From: Lysobacteraceae bacterium
Lineage (GTDB): Bacteria; Pseudomonadota; Gammaproteobacteria; Xanthomonadales; Xanthomonadaceae
Direction: 5' to 3'
Length of the DNA stretch: 64,000 nucleotides
Assembly (NCBI GenBank): GCA_003241895.1
Contig: QBLY01000002.1
Coordinates: 124,001-188,000, forward strand
Shown: one piece after another, positions 1 to 8,826 of the stretch
Position numbering within the stretch: position 1 is the stretch's first letter
How the letters are laid out: each line of letters begins with the position of its first letter
Program-made: the position numbers and the translations under genes
The notes under the pieces: model-generated
Seen by the model: only the letters and a program-made list of their open reading frames with translations
The model's database searches: none
Told to the model about the DNA's origin: nothing

Positions 1-42
1 ATTGGGGGCAAGGCCCCGGCACCACCAACCTTGGGGACTGCC

Positions 43-2916
43 ATGAACACCTTCCGAATTTCCCGCCTGAGCATGGCGGTACGCGGCGCACTGCTGTTCG
101 CCGCGCTGCCGCTGTCCGTGATGGCGCAGGACGCTACTTCCGAAGACGTGAAGACCCTCGACCGGGTCGAGGTCACGGGCTCGCGCATCAAGACCGCGCA
201 GGCCGAGGGCCTGGTGCCGGTGCAGCGCATCACGCGCGCCGACATCGACCGCAGCGGCCTGACTTCGGTCGGCGACGTCATCCAGGCGCTTACCGGATCG
301 GGCTCGGCGCTCAATACCAAGTTCAACTCCAGCGGCAACTTCGGCTTCCCGCCCGACGGCAGCGGCGTGGGCGCCGGCTCGGCGCAGGCCGACCTGCGCC
401 ACCTGGGCGCCAAGCGCGTGCTGGTGCTGGTGGACGGCATCCGCTGGGTGAACGAAGCCTCCGCTTCGGGCGTGGGTGCGTCCACCGACCTCAACACCAT
501 CCCGCTGGCGATCATCGAGCGCATCGAAGTGCTGGAAGACGGCGCCTCGTCGCTGTACGGCTCGGACGCCATTGCCGGCGTCATCAACATCATCACCCGC
601 AGGGACTTCGACGGCGTTTCCGTCAGCGCGCAGTACGGCGGCTACGGTGAAGGCGACGGCGAAACCGGCAGCATCGACCTGGCCTGGGGCAAGAACACCG
701 ACCGCGCCAACTTCTTCGCCGGCATCAGCTACACCGACCAGCAGGACATCCTCGCGCGCGACCGCGAGCAGTCCAGCTTCCCGGTGCCGGGCACGGGCGT
801 TCGCTTCGGCAGCTCGGCCACGCCCACCGGCCGCTTCATCTTCACCGACCCCAATACCGGCGTTACCTACGACCTCACGCCCAACACCGGCAACAGCAAC
901 CCGGTGTTCAACCCGGCCCAGACCGGCTGCGTGCGCACCGACGGATACCACTGCTGGAGCAACGCCGACCGCTTCAACTTCTCGCAGTTCAACCTGCTGC
1001 TGACGCCGTCCGAACGCCTGGGTGTGTTCGGCCAGGCCCGCTTCCAGTTCAGCGACAGCACCAGCGGCTATGCCAAGGTGCTCTACAACCGCCGCGATTC
1101 CACCAACCAGGCCGCGCCCGAGCCGCTGTTCTTGGGCCCGGAAGCCGGCACCGGCAATCCGCTGGCCGACAACATCTTCATCTCCCGGCTCAACCCGTTC
1201 AATCCGTTCGGCTTCGACCTGGACTCGTCCGACAACCTGATCCTGATCGGTCGTCGCCCGGTGGAAGGCGGCGCGCGCGTCTTCGAACAGCAGGTCGACA
1301 CCTGGTACGTCGGCGCCGGTCTGGAGGGCGTGTTCGACGCCGGCCAGCGCACCCTGTACTGGGACGTCAACGTCGCGCTGAGCGACAACAAGGCCGAACA
1401 GACCAACTTCGGCAGCTACGACATCCGCAACATCGCGCTGGCGCTGGGCAACCCGGCGGCCTGCGCCGCGGTGGCTGGCTGCACGCCGCTCAACATCTTC
1501 GGTGGCCCGGGCACCATCACCCAGGCCATGCTCGATTTCATCCAGCCGGTGGTGCGCGACCGCAGCAAGAACCAACTGGCGCTTTTCACCGCCAACCTCT
1601 CGGGCAGCCTGTTCGATCTTCCCGCCGGTTCGATTGATTTCGCCACCGGCTTCGAGCATCGCCGCCTGAAGGGTTCGTACCGTCCCGACCAGTTGACCAT
1701 CGACGGTTTCTACAACGGCGTGCCCTCGCTGCCGACCTCGGGTGACTACGACGTCAGCGAGCTTTACTTCGAAGTGAACCTGCCGATCTTCGCCGATTCG
1801 CCGATGGGCAAGAAGCTCGACTTCACCGTCGCCGGCCGCTACTCCGACTACAGCACGGGCATCTCGGAGTTCACGCCCAAGTACGGCCTGCGCTGGCAGC
1901 TGGCGGACGAGTTCGTGATGCGCGCGAGTTTCGCCCAGGGCTTCCGGGCGCCGTCCATCGGCGAGCTGTTCGGTTCGGCCAGCCGCTTCGACGCCCAGCT
2001 TGACGACCCCTGCACCACGCCCCTGCTCAACCCGGGCCTGGCCGGCAACTGCGCCGCGCTGGGCGTGCCCGCCAACTACCAGCAGCCCAACCCGCAGATC
2101 TCCGTCACCACCGGCGGCAACGACCAGCTCGATCCCGAGTTCGCCGACAGCTTCAGCGCCGGCTTCATCTGGAGCCCGTCGTTCCTGGAGGACTCGAGCA
2201 TCTCGCAGCGCGTGGACCTGGAAGTCACCTACTACCGCCACGAAGTGGAGGGCGCCATCCAGGCCATCGACGCCCAGACCCAGCTCGACCTGTGCGTGCA
2301 GACGCTGGACCCGCTGTACTGCGGCGGCATCACCCGCGCGGCCACGGGCGGCATCAACGGCTTCAACAACCGCCTGACCAACCTGGGCTCGATCACCACC
2401 AACGGCTTCGACGTCGATCTGTTCTGGACCTTCCCGGAGACCGACTTCGGCCAGTTCAAGTTTGGCTGGCGCAACACCTTCGTCGGCGAGTACGAGGCCT
2501 TCGGCGCCGCGGGCCAGCGCCAGCCGCAGGGCCCGGGCATCGAAGTGGTGGACAGCGCCATCCCGGAGTGGACGTCCAACACCACGCTGGACTGGGCGCT
2601 GGGCCAGTGGACCGCGGCCTGGACGATGCGCCACATCAGCGAGCTGCGCGAGAACTGCGGCCGCGCCGTGACGTTCGCGGTCTGCAGCAACCCGGCCACC
2701 AGCACCAATATCCTGGAAGCCACCACATTCAACGACATGCAGGTGGGCTACCGCTTCGACGCGATGAACGACCTGCGCCTCACCTTCGGCGTGAACAACG
2801 TGTTCGACAAGGATCCGCCGATCTGCCTGTCGTGCTCGCTCAACGGCTACGACGCGTCCACCTATGACATCCCGGGCGGCCGCTTCTTCTACCTGCGGGC
2901 CGAGATGAAATTCTGA
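43..2916 (+). CDS. TonB-dependent outer-membrane receptor
   Basis: 957-aa outer-membrane receptor that would import a ligand using TonB energy. A signal peptide (hydrophobic [13 protein letters not shown], cleavage before Q) is followed by the plug domain. The plug has the expected VEVTGSRI start, the LVLVDGIR strand and [20 protein letters not shown], ending in GVINIITRR. The beta-barrel ends in a C-terminal Phe (AEMKF), as outer-membrane assembly needs. The frame opens at a TTG at 31, but ATG 43 gives the proper signal peptide. The family (GSRI-type plug, short loop insertions with paired Cys) is common in xanthomonads, where ligands range from oligosaccharides to peptides. The substrate cannot be told from sequence. 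No partner gene is adjacent: a strong terminator follows and the next gene is on the other strand. Confidence 0.93.
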   Translation: MNTFRISRLSMAVRGALLFAALPLSVMAQDATSEDVKTLDRVEVTGSRIKTAQAEGLVPVQRITRADIDRSGLTSVGDVIQALTGSGSALNTKFNSSGNFGFPPDGSGVGAGSAQADLRHLGAKRVLVLVDGIRWVNEASASGVGASTDLNTIPLAIIERIEVLEDGASSLYGSDAIAGVINIITRRDFDGVSVSAQYGGYGEGDGETGSIDLAWGKNTDRANFFAGISYTDQQDILARDREQSSFPVPGTGVRFGSSATPTGRFIFTDPNTGVTYDLTPNTGNSNPVFNPAQTGCVRTDGYHCWSNADRFNFSQFNLLLTPSERLGVFGQARFQFSDSTSGYAKVLYNRRDSTNQAAPEPLFLGPEAGTGNPLADNIFISRLNPFNPFGFDLDSSDNLILIGRRPVEGGARVFEQQVDTWYVGAGLEGVFDAGQRTLYWDVNVALSDNKAEQTNFGSYDIRNIALALGNPAACAAVAGCTPLNIFGGPGTITQAMLDFIQPVVRDRSKNQLALFTANLSGSLFDLPAGSIDFATGFEHRRLKGSYRPDQLTIDGFYNGVPSLPTSGDYDVSELYFEVNLPIFADSPMGKKLDFTVAGRYSDYSTGISEFTPKYGLRWQLADEFVMRASFAQGFRAPSIGELFGSASRFDAQLDDPCTTPLLNPGLAGNCAALGVPANYQQPNPQISVTTGGNDQLDPEFADSFSAGFIWSPSFLEDSSISQRVDLEVTYYRHEVEGAIQAIDAQTQLDLCVQTLDPLYCGGITRAATGGINGFNNRLTNLGSITTNGFDVDLFWTFPETDFGQFKFGWRNTFVGEYEAFGAAGQRQPQGPGIEVVDSAIPEWTSNTTLDWALGQWTAAWTMRHISELRENCGRAVTFAVCSNPATSTNILEATTFNDMQVGYRFDAMNDLRLTFGVNNVFDKDPPICLSCSLNGYDASTYDIPGGRFFYLRAEMKF

Positions 2917-2940
2917 CCCGCGCCCCTGCGCGAGTCAGCG

Positions 2941-2969
2941 GGGCCGGCGGGAAACCGCCGGCCCTTTTT
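2941..2969 (+). terminator. Rho-independent terminator of the TonB receptor
   Basis: A perfect 10-bp stem (GGGCCGGCGG / CCGCCGGCCC) with a GAAA tetraloop, followed directly by five T, 24 bp after the receptor stop codon. This is a textbook intrinsic terminator on the plus strand. It sits between convergent genes, but only the plus-strand side has the T-tract. Confidence 0.93.
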
Positions 2970-2986
2970 CATTGCGGCACCGGGGT

Positions 2987-3751
2987 TCAGCGGGGCAGGG
3001 CGAGGTCGACGGCGACGGCCATGTGGTCGGAGCCAGCGGCGGGCACGGCCTGGTAGTTCAGTACGTCCATGCCACCCACCAGCACGTGGTCCAGGCAGCG
3101 CTGCGGTGACCAGCTCGGGAACGTGCAGATGCGTTCGCCCGGCGGTGCCAGGACCGTTTCCCGGTAGAGCGCGCGCATCTCGGGCGCGTCGAAATCGCAG
3201 TTGAAGTCGCCCATCAGCACCAGCCGCGGCGAGTCCGACAGCAACTCGGCCAGGAAGCCCAGCTGCAGCATGCGTGATTTCGCCCCCAGCGACAGGTGGG
3301 TGATCGCAAGGTCCCAGGCTTGTGCGCCCTTGCCGAAGCGCGCCATCAGCACCCCGCGCCCGGCGATGCGGCCGGGCAGCGCGTAGTCGAGCATTTCGGT
3401 GGGCTGCAGGCGGCTGAGCAGCGCGTTGCCGCTGCCGGCGATGCGCGAGATGCGGCGGTTGGGCTGGTGGCTCCAGAACGGGAAGCTGCCGCGTTCGGCG
3501 AGGTAGTCGGCCTGGTTGGTAAAGCCCGAGCGCAAGCTGCCGGGATCACTTTCCTGCAGGCCAACCACGTCGTAGGGTTCAGCCAGTGCCGCCAGGCTGT
3601 CGAGGTTCAGGCGCTTGCCGTTGGGCAACACGTGCGACCAGCTGCGCGTGACGTATTCGCGATAGGCGCGCGTGCTGGAGCCCGCCTGGATATTGGCGCT
3701 GAGCAGTCGCAGCGGCTTGGCCGGTGCGGAGGGCGGTTTTTTCGAAGGCAT
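2987..3751 (-). CDS. Endonuclease/exonuclease/phosphatase (EEP) family protein
   Basis: 254 aa. A Mg-dependent phosphodiesterase fold shared by DNase I, exonuclease III and sphingomyelinases. Visible motifs in order: LLSANIQAG (Asn metal site), VVGLQESDP (catalytic Glu), MGDFNCDF (Asp/Asn pair) and GSDHMAV (catalytic His). The frame extends upstream, but ATG 3751 is preferred because residues 1-25 of the longer version resemble no family N-terminus. There is no signal peptide, so it is probably cytosolic. The actual substrate (nucleic acid, lipid or other phosphodiester) is unknown. The gene lies downstream of dsbA and cytochrome c4 on the same strand, an order I recall from xanthomonads, but a hairpin separates it from dsbA. 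Confidence 0.85.
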   Translation of the reverse strand: MPSKKPPSAPAKPLRLLSANIQAGSSTRAYREYVTRSWSHVLPNGKRLNLDSLAALAEPYDVVGLQESDPGSLRSGFTNQADYLAERGSFPFWSHQPNRRISRIAGSGNALLSRLQPTEMLDYALPGRIAGRGVLMARFGKGAQAWDLAITHLSLGAKSRMLQLGFLAELLSDSPRLVLMGDFNCDFDAPEMRALYRETVLAPPGERICTFPSWSPQRCLDHVLVGGMDVLNYQAVPAAGSDHMAVAVDLALPR

Positions 3752-3800
3752 GCCGCCATGTTGCGGCCGCGGCTGGCAATCAACAAGGCTGAAACTGAAC

Positions 3801-3820
3801 GGGGCCACCGAAGTGGCCCC
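3801..3820 (-). terminator. Probable terminator downstream of the DsbA-like gene
   Basis: Perfect 8-bp stem GGGGCCAC / GTGGCCCC with a 4-nt loop, 29 bp past the stop codon of the minus-strand DsbA-like gene. On the minus strand it is followed by GTTCAGTTTC, which is T-rich but not a clean T-run, so termination may be partial. Confidence 0.6.
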
Positions 3821-3849
3821 GCGCATTCGTCAGCCGGTGTTGCCGGGCT

Positions 3850-4692
3850 TCAGGGCTTGCCGCCCGCACGCTCCACCGCCACCAGGTATTCGATGGTTGC
3901 CAGCAGGCCTTCGGGGCCGCGGTCGTTGGTGGTGACGGCGCTGTACTTGCCGTTGATGATCATCGTCGGCGTTGCTTCCACCTTCGTGCGCAGCGCGAAC
4001 TGGCGGGCGCGGTTGAGCTTGGCGGTGACGGCGAAGCTGTTCATCGTCGAAAGGAAGGCCTCGCGGTCCGCGCCCTGGCTGGCGTAGTGGTCGGCGATTT
4101 CATCCAGCGACGCGGTCTGGAACTTGCGCTCGACGAAGAAAGCCTTGAATACGCCGTCGTGGGTCTTGTCGAGCAGGCCCATGATTTCGGCGGCGAAGAA
4201 GCCGCGCGCGAAGTTGTCGCCCGGGCCGCCGAACGCGCCGGGCACGTAGCGGAAGCTCACGTCGGACGGCAGCGTCTGCTTCCAGGCGTTGATGGTCGGC
4301 TGCAGGTTGGCGCAGTGGATGCAGGTGTAGGAGAACACTTCGGCCACTTCGATGCCGCCGGTGCCGAAGGTTGGCTGAGGCTCGGGCAGCACGGTGTAGT
4401 CGACGCCGGCGCGCGGGGCGTTGGCGGGGTCGGGCATGGCCGGCGGCGGCAGCGGCGTCGGGGCATCGGGAACGGCCGGCGCGGGCGTGCCGGCGGCGAC
4501 TTCGTCGGCCGGGGCCGGCTGGGCAGCGGCCTGGTCGACAGCCTGCGGGGTGGCCGCTTGCGTCGGGGCCGGGGTCACTTCGGCTGCCGGGGCGGCTGCG
4601 GTCGCGGCAGGCGTGGCGCCCGACTCGTCGGTGGCCGCTTGGCTGCATGCGGCCAGGCCAAAGACAAGCATCAGGGGAAGAAGTCGCTTCAT
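3850..4692 (-). CDS. dsbA: DsbA-family thiol:disulfide interchange lipoprotein
   Basis: 280 aa. Oxidises cysteine pairs in exported proteins. The N-terminus is a lipoprotein signal (LVFGLAAC, Cys16), so the protein should be tethered to a membrane. Residues 17-95 form a Pro/Ala/Glu-rich linker. The thioredoxin-fold DsbA domain follows, with the redox motif CIHC at 124-127 (usual DsbA: CPHC) and a cis-Pro loop (EATPTMIING). ATG 4692 places the lipobox correctly; upstream codons are not signal-like. It lies 96 bp after the cytochrome c4 gene on the same strand. I recall such pairs, often with two tandem dsbA genes, in Xanthomonas; here there is only one. The unusual features are the long linker and the lipid anchor. 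Confidence 0.9.
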   Translation of the reverse strand: MKRLLPLMLVFGLAACSQAATDESGATPAATAAAPAAEVTPAPTQAATPQAVDQAAAQPAPADEVAAGTPAPAVPDAPTPLPPPAMPDPANAPRAGVDYTVLPEPQPTFGTGGIEVAEVFSYTCIHCANLQPTINAWKQTLPSDVSFRYVPGAFGGPGDNFARGFFAAEIMGLLDKTHDGVFKAFFVERKFQTASLDEIADHYASQGADREAFLSTMNSFAVTAKLNRARQFALRTKVEATPTMIINGKYSAVTTNDRGPEGLLATIEYLVAVERAGGKP

Positions 4693-4788
4693 CGCAGTCG
4701 TGCTCCTGGTTCGAGGTGACCCGCTAGACCACGGCCGGCGGGCCAAAGTTCAACCCGGCGGCGACCTGCGCCCCCGGGGTCGGTGTGT

Positions 4789-5658
4789 TCAGCCCTGCGG
4801 CGCGGCTTCCGGCGTGGCCTGGTCGGCCGGGGCGATTTCGGCCGGGGCGGCCTCTACCGGAGCGGCTTCCGCCGGGGCGGGAGCCGCCGCGGCAGCGGCG
4901 GCCAGTGCTTCGGCGGACGGCGCGTCGGCCACGTTGTGCAGGCCTTCGAGGTAGGTGGCCAGGCCCTGGATGTCTTCGTCGCTGAGGTTGGCGGCCACGC
5001 CCGCCATCACGGCATTGGCGTTCTTGTCCTTGCCCCAGACGGCGCCGGCGCGGAACGCGGTCAGCTGCAGGGCGGTGTAATCCGCGTGCTGGCCGCCGAT
5101 GGCCGGGTACGGGCCCGGGACGCCGGTGCCGGTCGGGCCATGGCAGGCCTGGCAGGCGGGGATGCCCAGGGCGGGCTGGCCGGCGCGGAACAGCTTCTCG
5201 CCCACTTGGTAGAACTTGCGGCCCTGGTTCGGACCCGAGGCAACCAGGCTGTCGTCGGCGGTGCCGGGCACCACCTTCTGGGTGGCGAAGTAGGCGCCGA
5301 TGTCGCGCATGTCCTGCGCGCTCAAGGCGCTGGCGAAGCCGAGCATGATCGCGTTGTCCCGGCCACCGCTCTTGTACAGCGACAGCTGGCGGGCGATGTA
5401 GCTCTCGTGCTGGCCGGCCAGCTTGGGGTACATCGGCGTGGCCGCATTGCCGTCCACGCCGTGGCAGGCGGCGCAGGCGGCGGCCTTGGTGGCGCCCGCG
5501 GCGGCGTCGCCGAAGGTGGCCGGGGTGTTGTCGGCTTCCAGCGTGGCGACCGGGGCGGGCTGGATTTCGGGCGCCGGCGTCACGGTGGCGGCTTCCTGTG
5601 CCATGACCGAGGCGGCGGCCAAGGCGGCGGCAACACCGAGGATGCGCGTGAACTTCAT
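4789..5658 (-). CDS. Dihaem cytochrome c4-like protein
   Basis: 289 aa, periplasmic electron carrier of the c4 family, which passes electrons from the bc1 complex to terminal oxidases. A Sec signal (ILGVAAALAAASVMA-Q) is followed by two repeated cytochrome domains. Their haem sites are CAACH at 62-66 and CQACH at 169-173. Candidate distal Met ligands are in NAIMLGFAS and NAVMAGVAA. Both domains share the AGQHxxYxxxQL pattern typical of c4. Two stretches are added: an Ala/Pro-rich segment before the first haem and a C-terminal tail of about 45 residues rich in Ala, Pro and Glu, probably disordered. It is divergent from yihA and upstream of dsbA. Confidence 0.92.
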   Translation of the reverse strand: MKFTRILGVAAALAAASVMAQEAATVTPAPEIQPAPVATLEADNTPATFGDAAAGATKAAACAACHGVDGNAATPMYPKLAGQHESYIARQLSLYKSGGRDNAIMLGFASALSAQDMRDIGAYFATQKVVPGTADDSLVASGPNQGRKFYQVGEKLFRAGQPALGIPACQACHGPTGTGVPGPYPAIGGQHADYTALQLTAFRAGAVWGKDKNANAVMAGVAANLSDEDIQGLATYLEGLHNVADAPSAEALAAAAAAAPAPAEAAPVEAAPAEIAPADQATPEAAPQG

Positions 5659-5838
5659 GGGCTGCTCCGGAACGCTGGTATCGGGAAAGGGGGCTGCGCG
5701 TTGAACGCGCGGGAAGGCGCGGATTATCCCAGCCAGCGCCCGGAACGGTCAATTGAAGTCGGTGGCGTGAAGGCCCGGCGCTGGTCAGGCAGGCCCGGGC
5801 AGGCCAAGCTAGTGGCCTTTCCCGCACCGGCCGACCCG

Positions 5839-6426
5839 ATGGCAAACCACTTGGCCCGCGCCAAATACACCTTTTCCGCGCACGCCCTCAAGCAGTTGCC
5901 GCCCGACGACTGCAGGGAAGTGGCCTTCGCCGGCCGCTCCAACGCGGGCAAATCCAGCTCGCTCAACGCCCTCACCAACCAGCACGGGCTGGCCCGGGTG
6001 TCCAAGACCCCGGGCCGCACCCAGGCCCTGAATTACTTCGAAGTGGCGCCCAACAAGCACCTGGTGGACCTTCCCGGCTACGGCTACGCCAAGGTTCCCG
6101 AGGAAATGCGCGAGCGCTGGAAGGAGTTCATCAACGTCTATTTCCACACCCGCCAGTCGCTGGCCGGCCTGGTGGTGGTGATGGACATCCGCCACCCGCT
6201 GCGCGAATACGACCTGCAGATGCTCGACTACGCCTTCGAACGCGAGTTGCCCGCGCACTGCCTGCTGACCAAGGCCGACAAGCTGGGCCGCGGCGAGCAG
6301 GGCAACACGCTGCTCAAGGTGCGCAAGGAGCTGGGCGAGCGCGCTTCGGTGCAGGTGTTTTCCGGCGAATCGAGGCTGGGCGTGGACGAGGCCCGGTCCG
6401 TGGTCTCGCGCTGGCTGGAACTTTGA
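5839..6426 (+). CDS. yihA: Ribosome biogenesis GTPase YihA/YsxC (EngB)
   Basis: 195 aa. GTPase needed for assembly of the 50S ribosomal subunit, essential in many bacteria. G1 is GRSNAGKSSSLN, G2 lies around KTPGRTQALNYF, G3 is DLPGYGYAKV and G4 is TKADKLGRG. The length is typical. The reading frame is open for about 1 kb upstream, but that part is a GC-driven shadow of the cytochrome gene. ATG 5839 gives the canonical start (residues through FAGRSNAGKS). It is divergent from cytochrome c4. Its 3' side is an inverted-repeat element (6433-6582), beyond which lies a convergent permease gene. Confidence 0.95.
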   Translation: MANHLARAKYTFSAHALKQLPPDDCREVAFAGRSNAGKSSSLNALTNQHGLARVSKTPGRTQALNYFEVAPNKHLVDLPGYGYAKVPEEMRERWKEFINVYFHTRQSLAGLVVVMDIRHPLREYDLQMLDYAFERELPAHCLLTKADKLGRGEQGNTLLKVRKELGERASVQVFSGESRLGVDEARSVVSRWLEL

Positions 6427-6432
6427 GGGCGG

Positions 6433-6582
6433 TTTTGGCCACGGATCAAAGCTGAAAAGAGCGGATAAGGGCCGAAACAAGAATCCTTCAGTTGATTCCT
6501 GCGGCCGGTTTCCCCGCCGCGAATAGCAAACCCTCGCCTTGCTTTCCAATCCGCTCTGATCCGCGTCAATCCGTGGCCAAAA
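6433..6582. repeat. Imperfect 150-bp inverted-repeat element
   Basis: The ends are perfect 14-bp inverted copies: TTTTGGCCACGGAT at 6433-6446 and its complement at 6569-6582. Further in, GAGCGGAT and ATCCGCTC pair again, so the ends fold back for about 35 bp with mismatches. There is no ORF inside. It fills the whole gap between convergent yihA and the permease gene. It could be a miniature mobile element or repeat family, and its RNA may act as a two-way terminator. I cannot count copies elsewhere in the genome. Confidence 0.7.
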
Positions 6583-6587
6583 GCCCT

Positions 6588-7526
6588 TCACGCCTCCGCA
6601 TCGCGAAGTCGCGGGTCCAGGCGGCTGCGCCAAGCGTCGACCAGGGCATTGATCAGCACGATGGCGGCGCCGACCACCAGCACCACGCCCAGCACCAGGG
6701 TGTAGTCGCGGTTCAAGGCGCCCTGGACGAAATAGCGGCCAATGCCCGGGATGCCGAACACCTGTTCGACCACCGCCGAGCCGCTGACCACGTTGATCAG
6801 TGCCGGGCTCAGCCAGGCCACCACCGGCAGCAGGCCCGGGCGCAGCGCATGCGAGAACAGCAGGCGCGCCTCGGACAGGCCCCGGCCGCGCGCTGCGCGC
6901 AGGTAGTCGGCGCCCAGCACTTCCAGCAGTGAGGCGCGGGTCAGCCGCGCGCAATAGGCCAGGTTGGGCAGGGCCAGCGCGATGATCGGCAGCACGGCGC
7001 TGCGCCAGCCGCCGTCCCAGCCGCCGGCCGGCAGCCACTGCAGGCCGACCGCGAACACCAGGATCAGCAGCGGCGCCGCCACGAACTTGGGCACCGCCAG
7101 CCCCAGCCCGGCCCCGAACATCAGCAGGCGGTCGGTCCAGCGACCGGCGCGCAGCGCGGCCCAGACCCCCAGGGGGATGCCGATGCCCAGCGCCAGGACC
7201 AGGGCCAGGCCGCCATTCACCAGCGAGATCGGCAGCCCGGCGGCCAGCAGCTGGTTCACCGTGTAATCGGGGTACTGGAACGACGGGCCCAGGTCGCCGC
7301 GCAGCACGTCGGCCAGCCAGTGGCCGTACTGCGACAGCAGCGGCTGGTCCAGGCGGTACTGGGCGGCCAGCGCCGCCTCGACCTCGGGCGGCGCGGTCTT
7401 CTCGGTGTCGAAGGGGCCGCCCGGTGCCGATCGCAGCAGCACGAAGCACAGCGTCGCCAGCAGCCACAGCGTCAGCAGCGCCTCGGCGGTGCGGGACAGG
7501 ACCCGGCGGAAAGGGGAGGCGGACAT
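6588..7526 (-). CDS. Peptide/nickel-type ABC transporter permease (DppB/OppB family)
   Basis: 312 aa inner-membrane permease. It has an N-terminal membrane segment (TLWLLATLCFVLLRSAPG) and the family signature RLDQPLLSQYGHWL before the first periplasmic loop. The BPD_transp_1 domain has the EAA loop ADYLRAARGRGLSEARLLFSHALR, with the conserved Gly that docks the ATPase. The C-terminus (GIGRYFVQGALNRDYTLVLG) is typical of DppB. No DppC, DppD or DppF lies next to it, so it is a lone subunit here. A peptide-binding protein lies 7 kb away on the same strand, on the far side of the cyanophycin genes. ATG 7526 is the first start before the membrane segment. It is divergent from the dipeptidase gene with a 78-bp shared promoter region. 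Confidence 0.9.
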   Translation of the reverse strand: MSASPFRRVLSRTAEALLTLWLLATLCFVLLRSAPGGPFDTEKTAPPEVEAALAAQYRLDQPLLSQYGHWLADVLRGDLGPSFQYPDYTVNQLLAAGLPISLVNGGLALVLALGIGIPLGVWAALRAGRWTDRLLMFGAGLGLAVPKFVAAPLLILVFAVGLQWLPAGGWDGGWRSAVLPIIALALPNLAYCARLTRASLLEVLGADYLRAARGRGLSEARLLFSHALRPGLLPVVAWLSPALINVVSGSAVVEQVFGIPGIGRYFVQGALNRDYTLVLGVVLVVGAAIVLINALVDAWRSRLDPRLRDAEA

Positions 7527-7604
7527 GGCGGGGACTTTGCCGCACGCACCCCGGGCTGTCACCCTGTGCGGCCGGCCCCGGAACCAACTGGTACATTCCC
7601 GACG

Positions 7605-8822
7605 ATGCCCCACTCCCTTGCCGCACCGCTGGTCCTGATCCGCAACGCCGACGTCTATGCCCCCGAGCCGCTGGGTCGGCGCCAGCTGCTGACCGGCGGC
7701 GGACGCATCCTCTGGATGGGCGGCATGGACGAAGCCGCGCCGGCCGGCCTGCCGATGGCCGTGGTGGACCTGCAGGGCCAGCGCCTGGTCCCGGGCCTGA
7801 TCGATGGCCACGTGCACATCACCGGCGGCGGCGGCGAAAGCGGCTTCGCATCGCGCGTGCCGGCGCTGCCGCTGTCGCGCTACACGTCCGGTGGCGTCAC
7901 CACCGTCATCGGCGTGCTGGGTACCGACGACATCACCCGCAGCACCCGCGAATTGGTGGCCGGCGTGATGGGCCTGCGCGAAGAAGGGCTGAGCGCCTGG
8001 GCGCACTGCGGCGGCTACCACCTGCCGCCGGCCACCGTCACCGGCAGCGCCAGCGGCGACATCGCCTTCATCGAATGCCTCATCGGCGTCGGCGAAGTGG
8101 CGATCAGCGACCATCGTTCCAGCCAGCCCACGCTGGACGAACTGCTCAAGATCGCGGCGCAGGCGCACGTGGCCGGCCTGATGACCGGCAAGGCGGGCAT
8201 CGTGCACCTGCACCTGGGCGACGGCCCGCGCGGGCTGGCGCTGGTGCGCCGCGCGCTGGACGAAAGCGAACTGCCGGCGCGGGTCTTCAACCCCACCCAC
8301 GTCAACCGCCGCCGCGCGCTGTTTGAAGAAGCCCTGGCGCTGGCCGAGCGCGGCTGCACCATCGACATCACCGCCTTCCCGGTGGCCGAGGGCGAAGACG
8401 CCTGGAGCGCCGCCGAAGCGCTGCAGCGCTACCTCGAAAGCGGCGCACCGCCCGAACGGGTCACCGTGAGCTCGGACGCCGGCGGCTGCCTGGCCTGCTT
8501 CGACCACGAAGGCCACGTGTGCGGCATGGACATCGGCGCGCCGGCGGCGCTCAGCGCCACCATCGCCGAACTGCTGCAGCGCGACGTGCCGCTCGAACGC
8601 GTGCTGCCGGCCTTCACCTCGAACGTGGCGCGGCTGCTGCGCTTGCCGCGCAAGGGCCACGTAGCGGTCGGGGCCGACGCCGACCTGGTGGTGCTTGACG
8701 CGCGCGGCCACGTCCGCGACGTCATGGCGCGCGGCGCCTGGCATGTCCGCGACGGGGCGCAGCTGCGCACGGGCAAGTTCGAGGGTGACGGCCCTTCATT
8801 CCACTCCAAGCAAGGACGCTAG
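7605..8822 (+). CDS. iadA: Isoaspartyl (beta-aspartyl) dipeptidase, IadA family
   Basis: 405-aa amidohydrolase (peptidase family M38) that hydrolyses beta-linked aspartyl dipeptides. First gene of the cyanophycin operon, so its likely substrate is beta-Asp-Arg released by cyanophycinase. Metal ligands: HVH (His69, His71), HLHLGD (His201/203), NPTHVN (His232) and SSD (Asp291), matching the spacing of E. coli IadA as I remember it (H68, H70, H201, H230, D285). The bridging carboxylated Lys of the E. coli enzyme (K162) falls at Glu164 here (GVGEVAISDHRS), so this belongs to a Glu-bridged variant subfamily. Its stop is 4 bp before cphB. The frame is open upstream, but ATG 7605 begins the homologous region. 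Confidence 0.9.
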   Translation: MPHSLAAPLVLIRNADVYAPEPLGRRQLLTGGGRILWMGGMDEAAPAGLPMAVVDLQGQRLVPGLIDGHVHITGGGGESGFASRVPALPLSRYTSGGVTTVIGVLGTDDITRSTRELVAGVMGLREEGLSAWAHCGGYHLPPATVTGSASGDIAFIECLIGVGEVAISDHRSSQPTLDELLKIAAQAHVAGLMTGKAGIVHLHLGDGPRGLALVRRALDESELPARVFNPTHVNRRRALFEEALALAERGCTIDITAFPVAEGEDAWSAAEALQRYLESGAPPERVTVSSDAGGCLACFDHEGHVCGMDIGAPAALSATIAELLQRDVPLERVLPAFTSNVARLLRLPRKGHVAVGADADLVVLDARGHVRDVMARGAWHVRDGAQLRTGKFEGDGPSFHSKQGR

Positions 8823-8826
8823 AAAC

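Noticed and set aside
4783-5838. Plus-strand frame extending YihA by about 350 residues
   Set aside because: The extension is Gly/Arg-rich antisense of the cytochrome gene. YihA is complete from ATG 5839 at its usual 195 aa.
6588-8744. Minus-strand frame making the DppB-like permease 718 residues long
   Set aside because: The extra part is antisense to the dipeptidase gene, and the permease has a normal N-terminus at ATG 7526.
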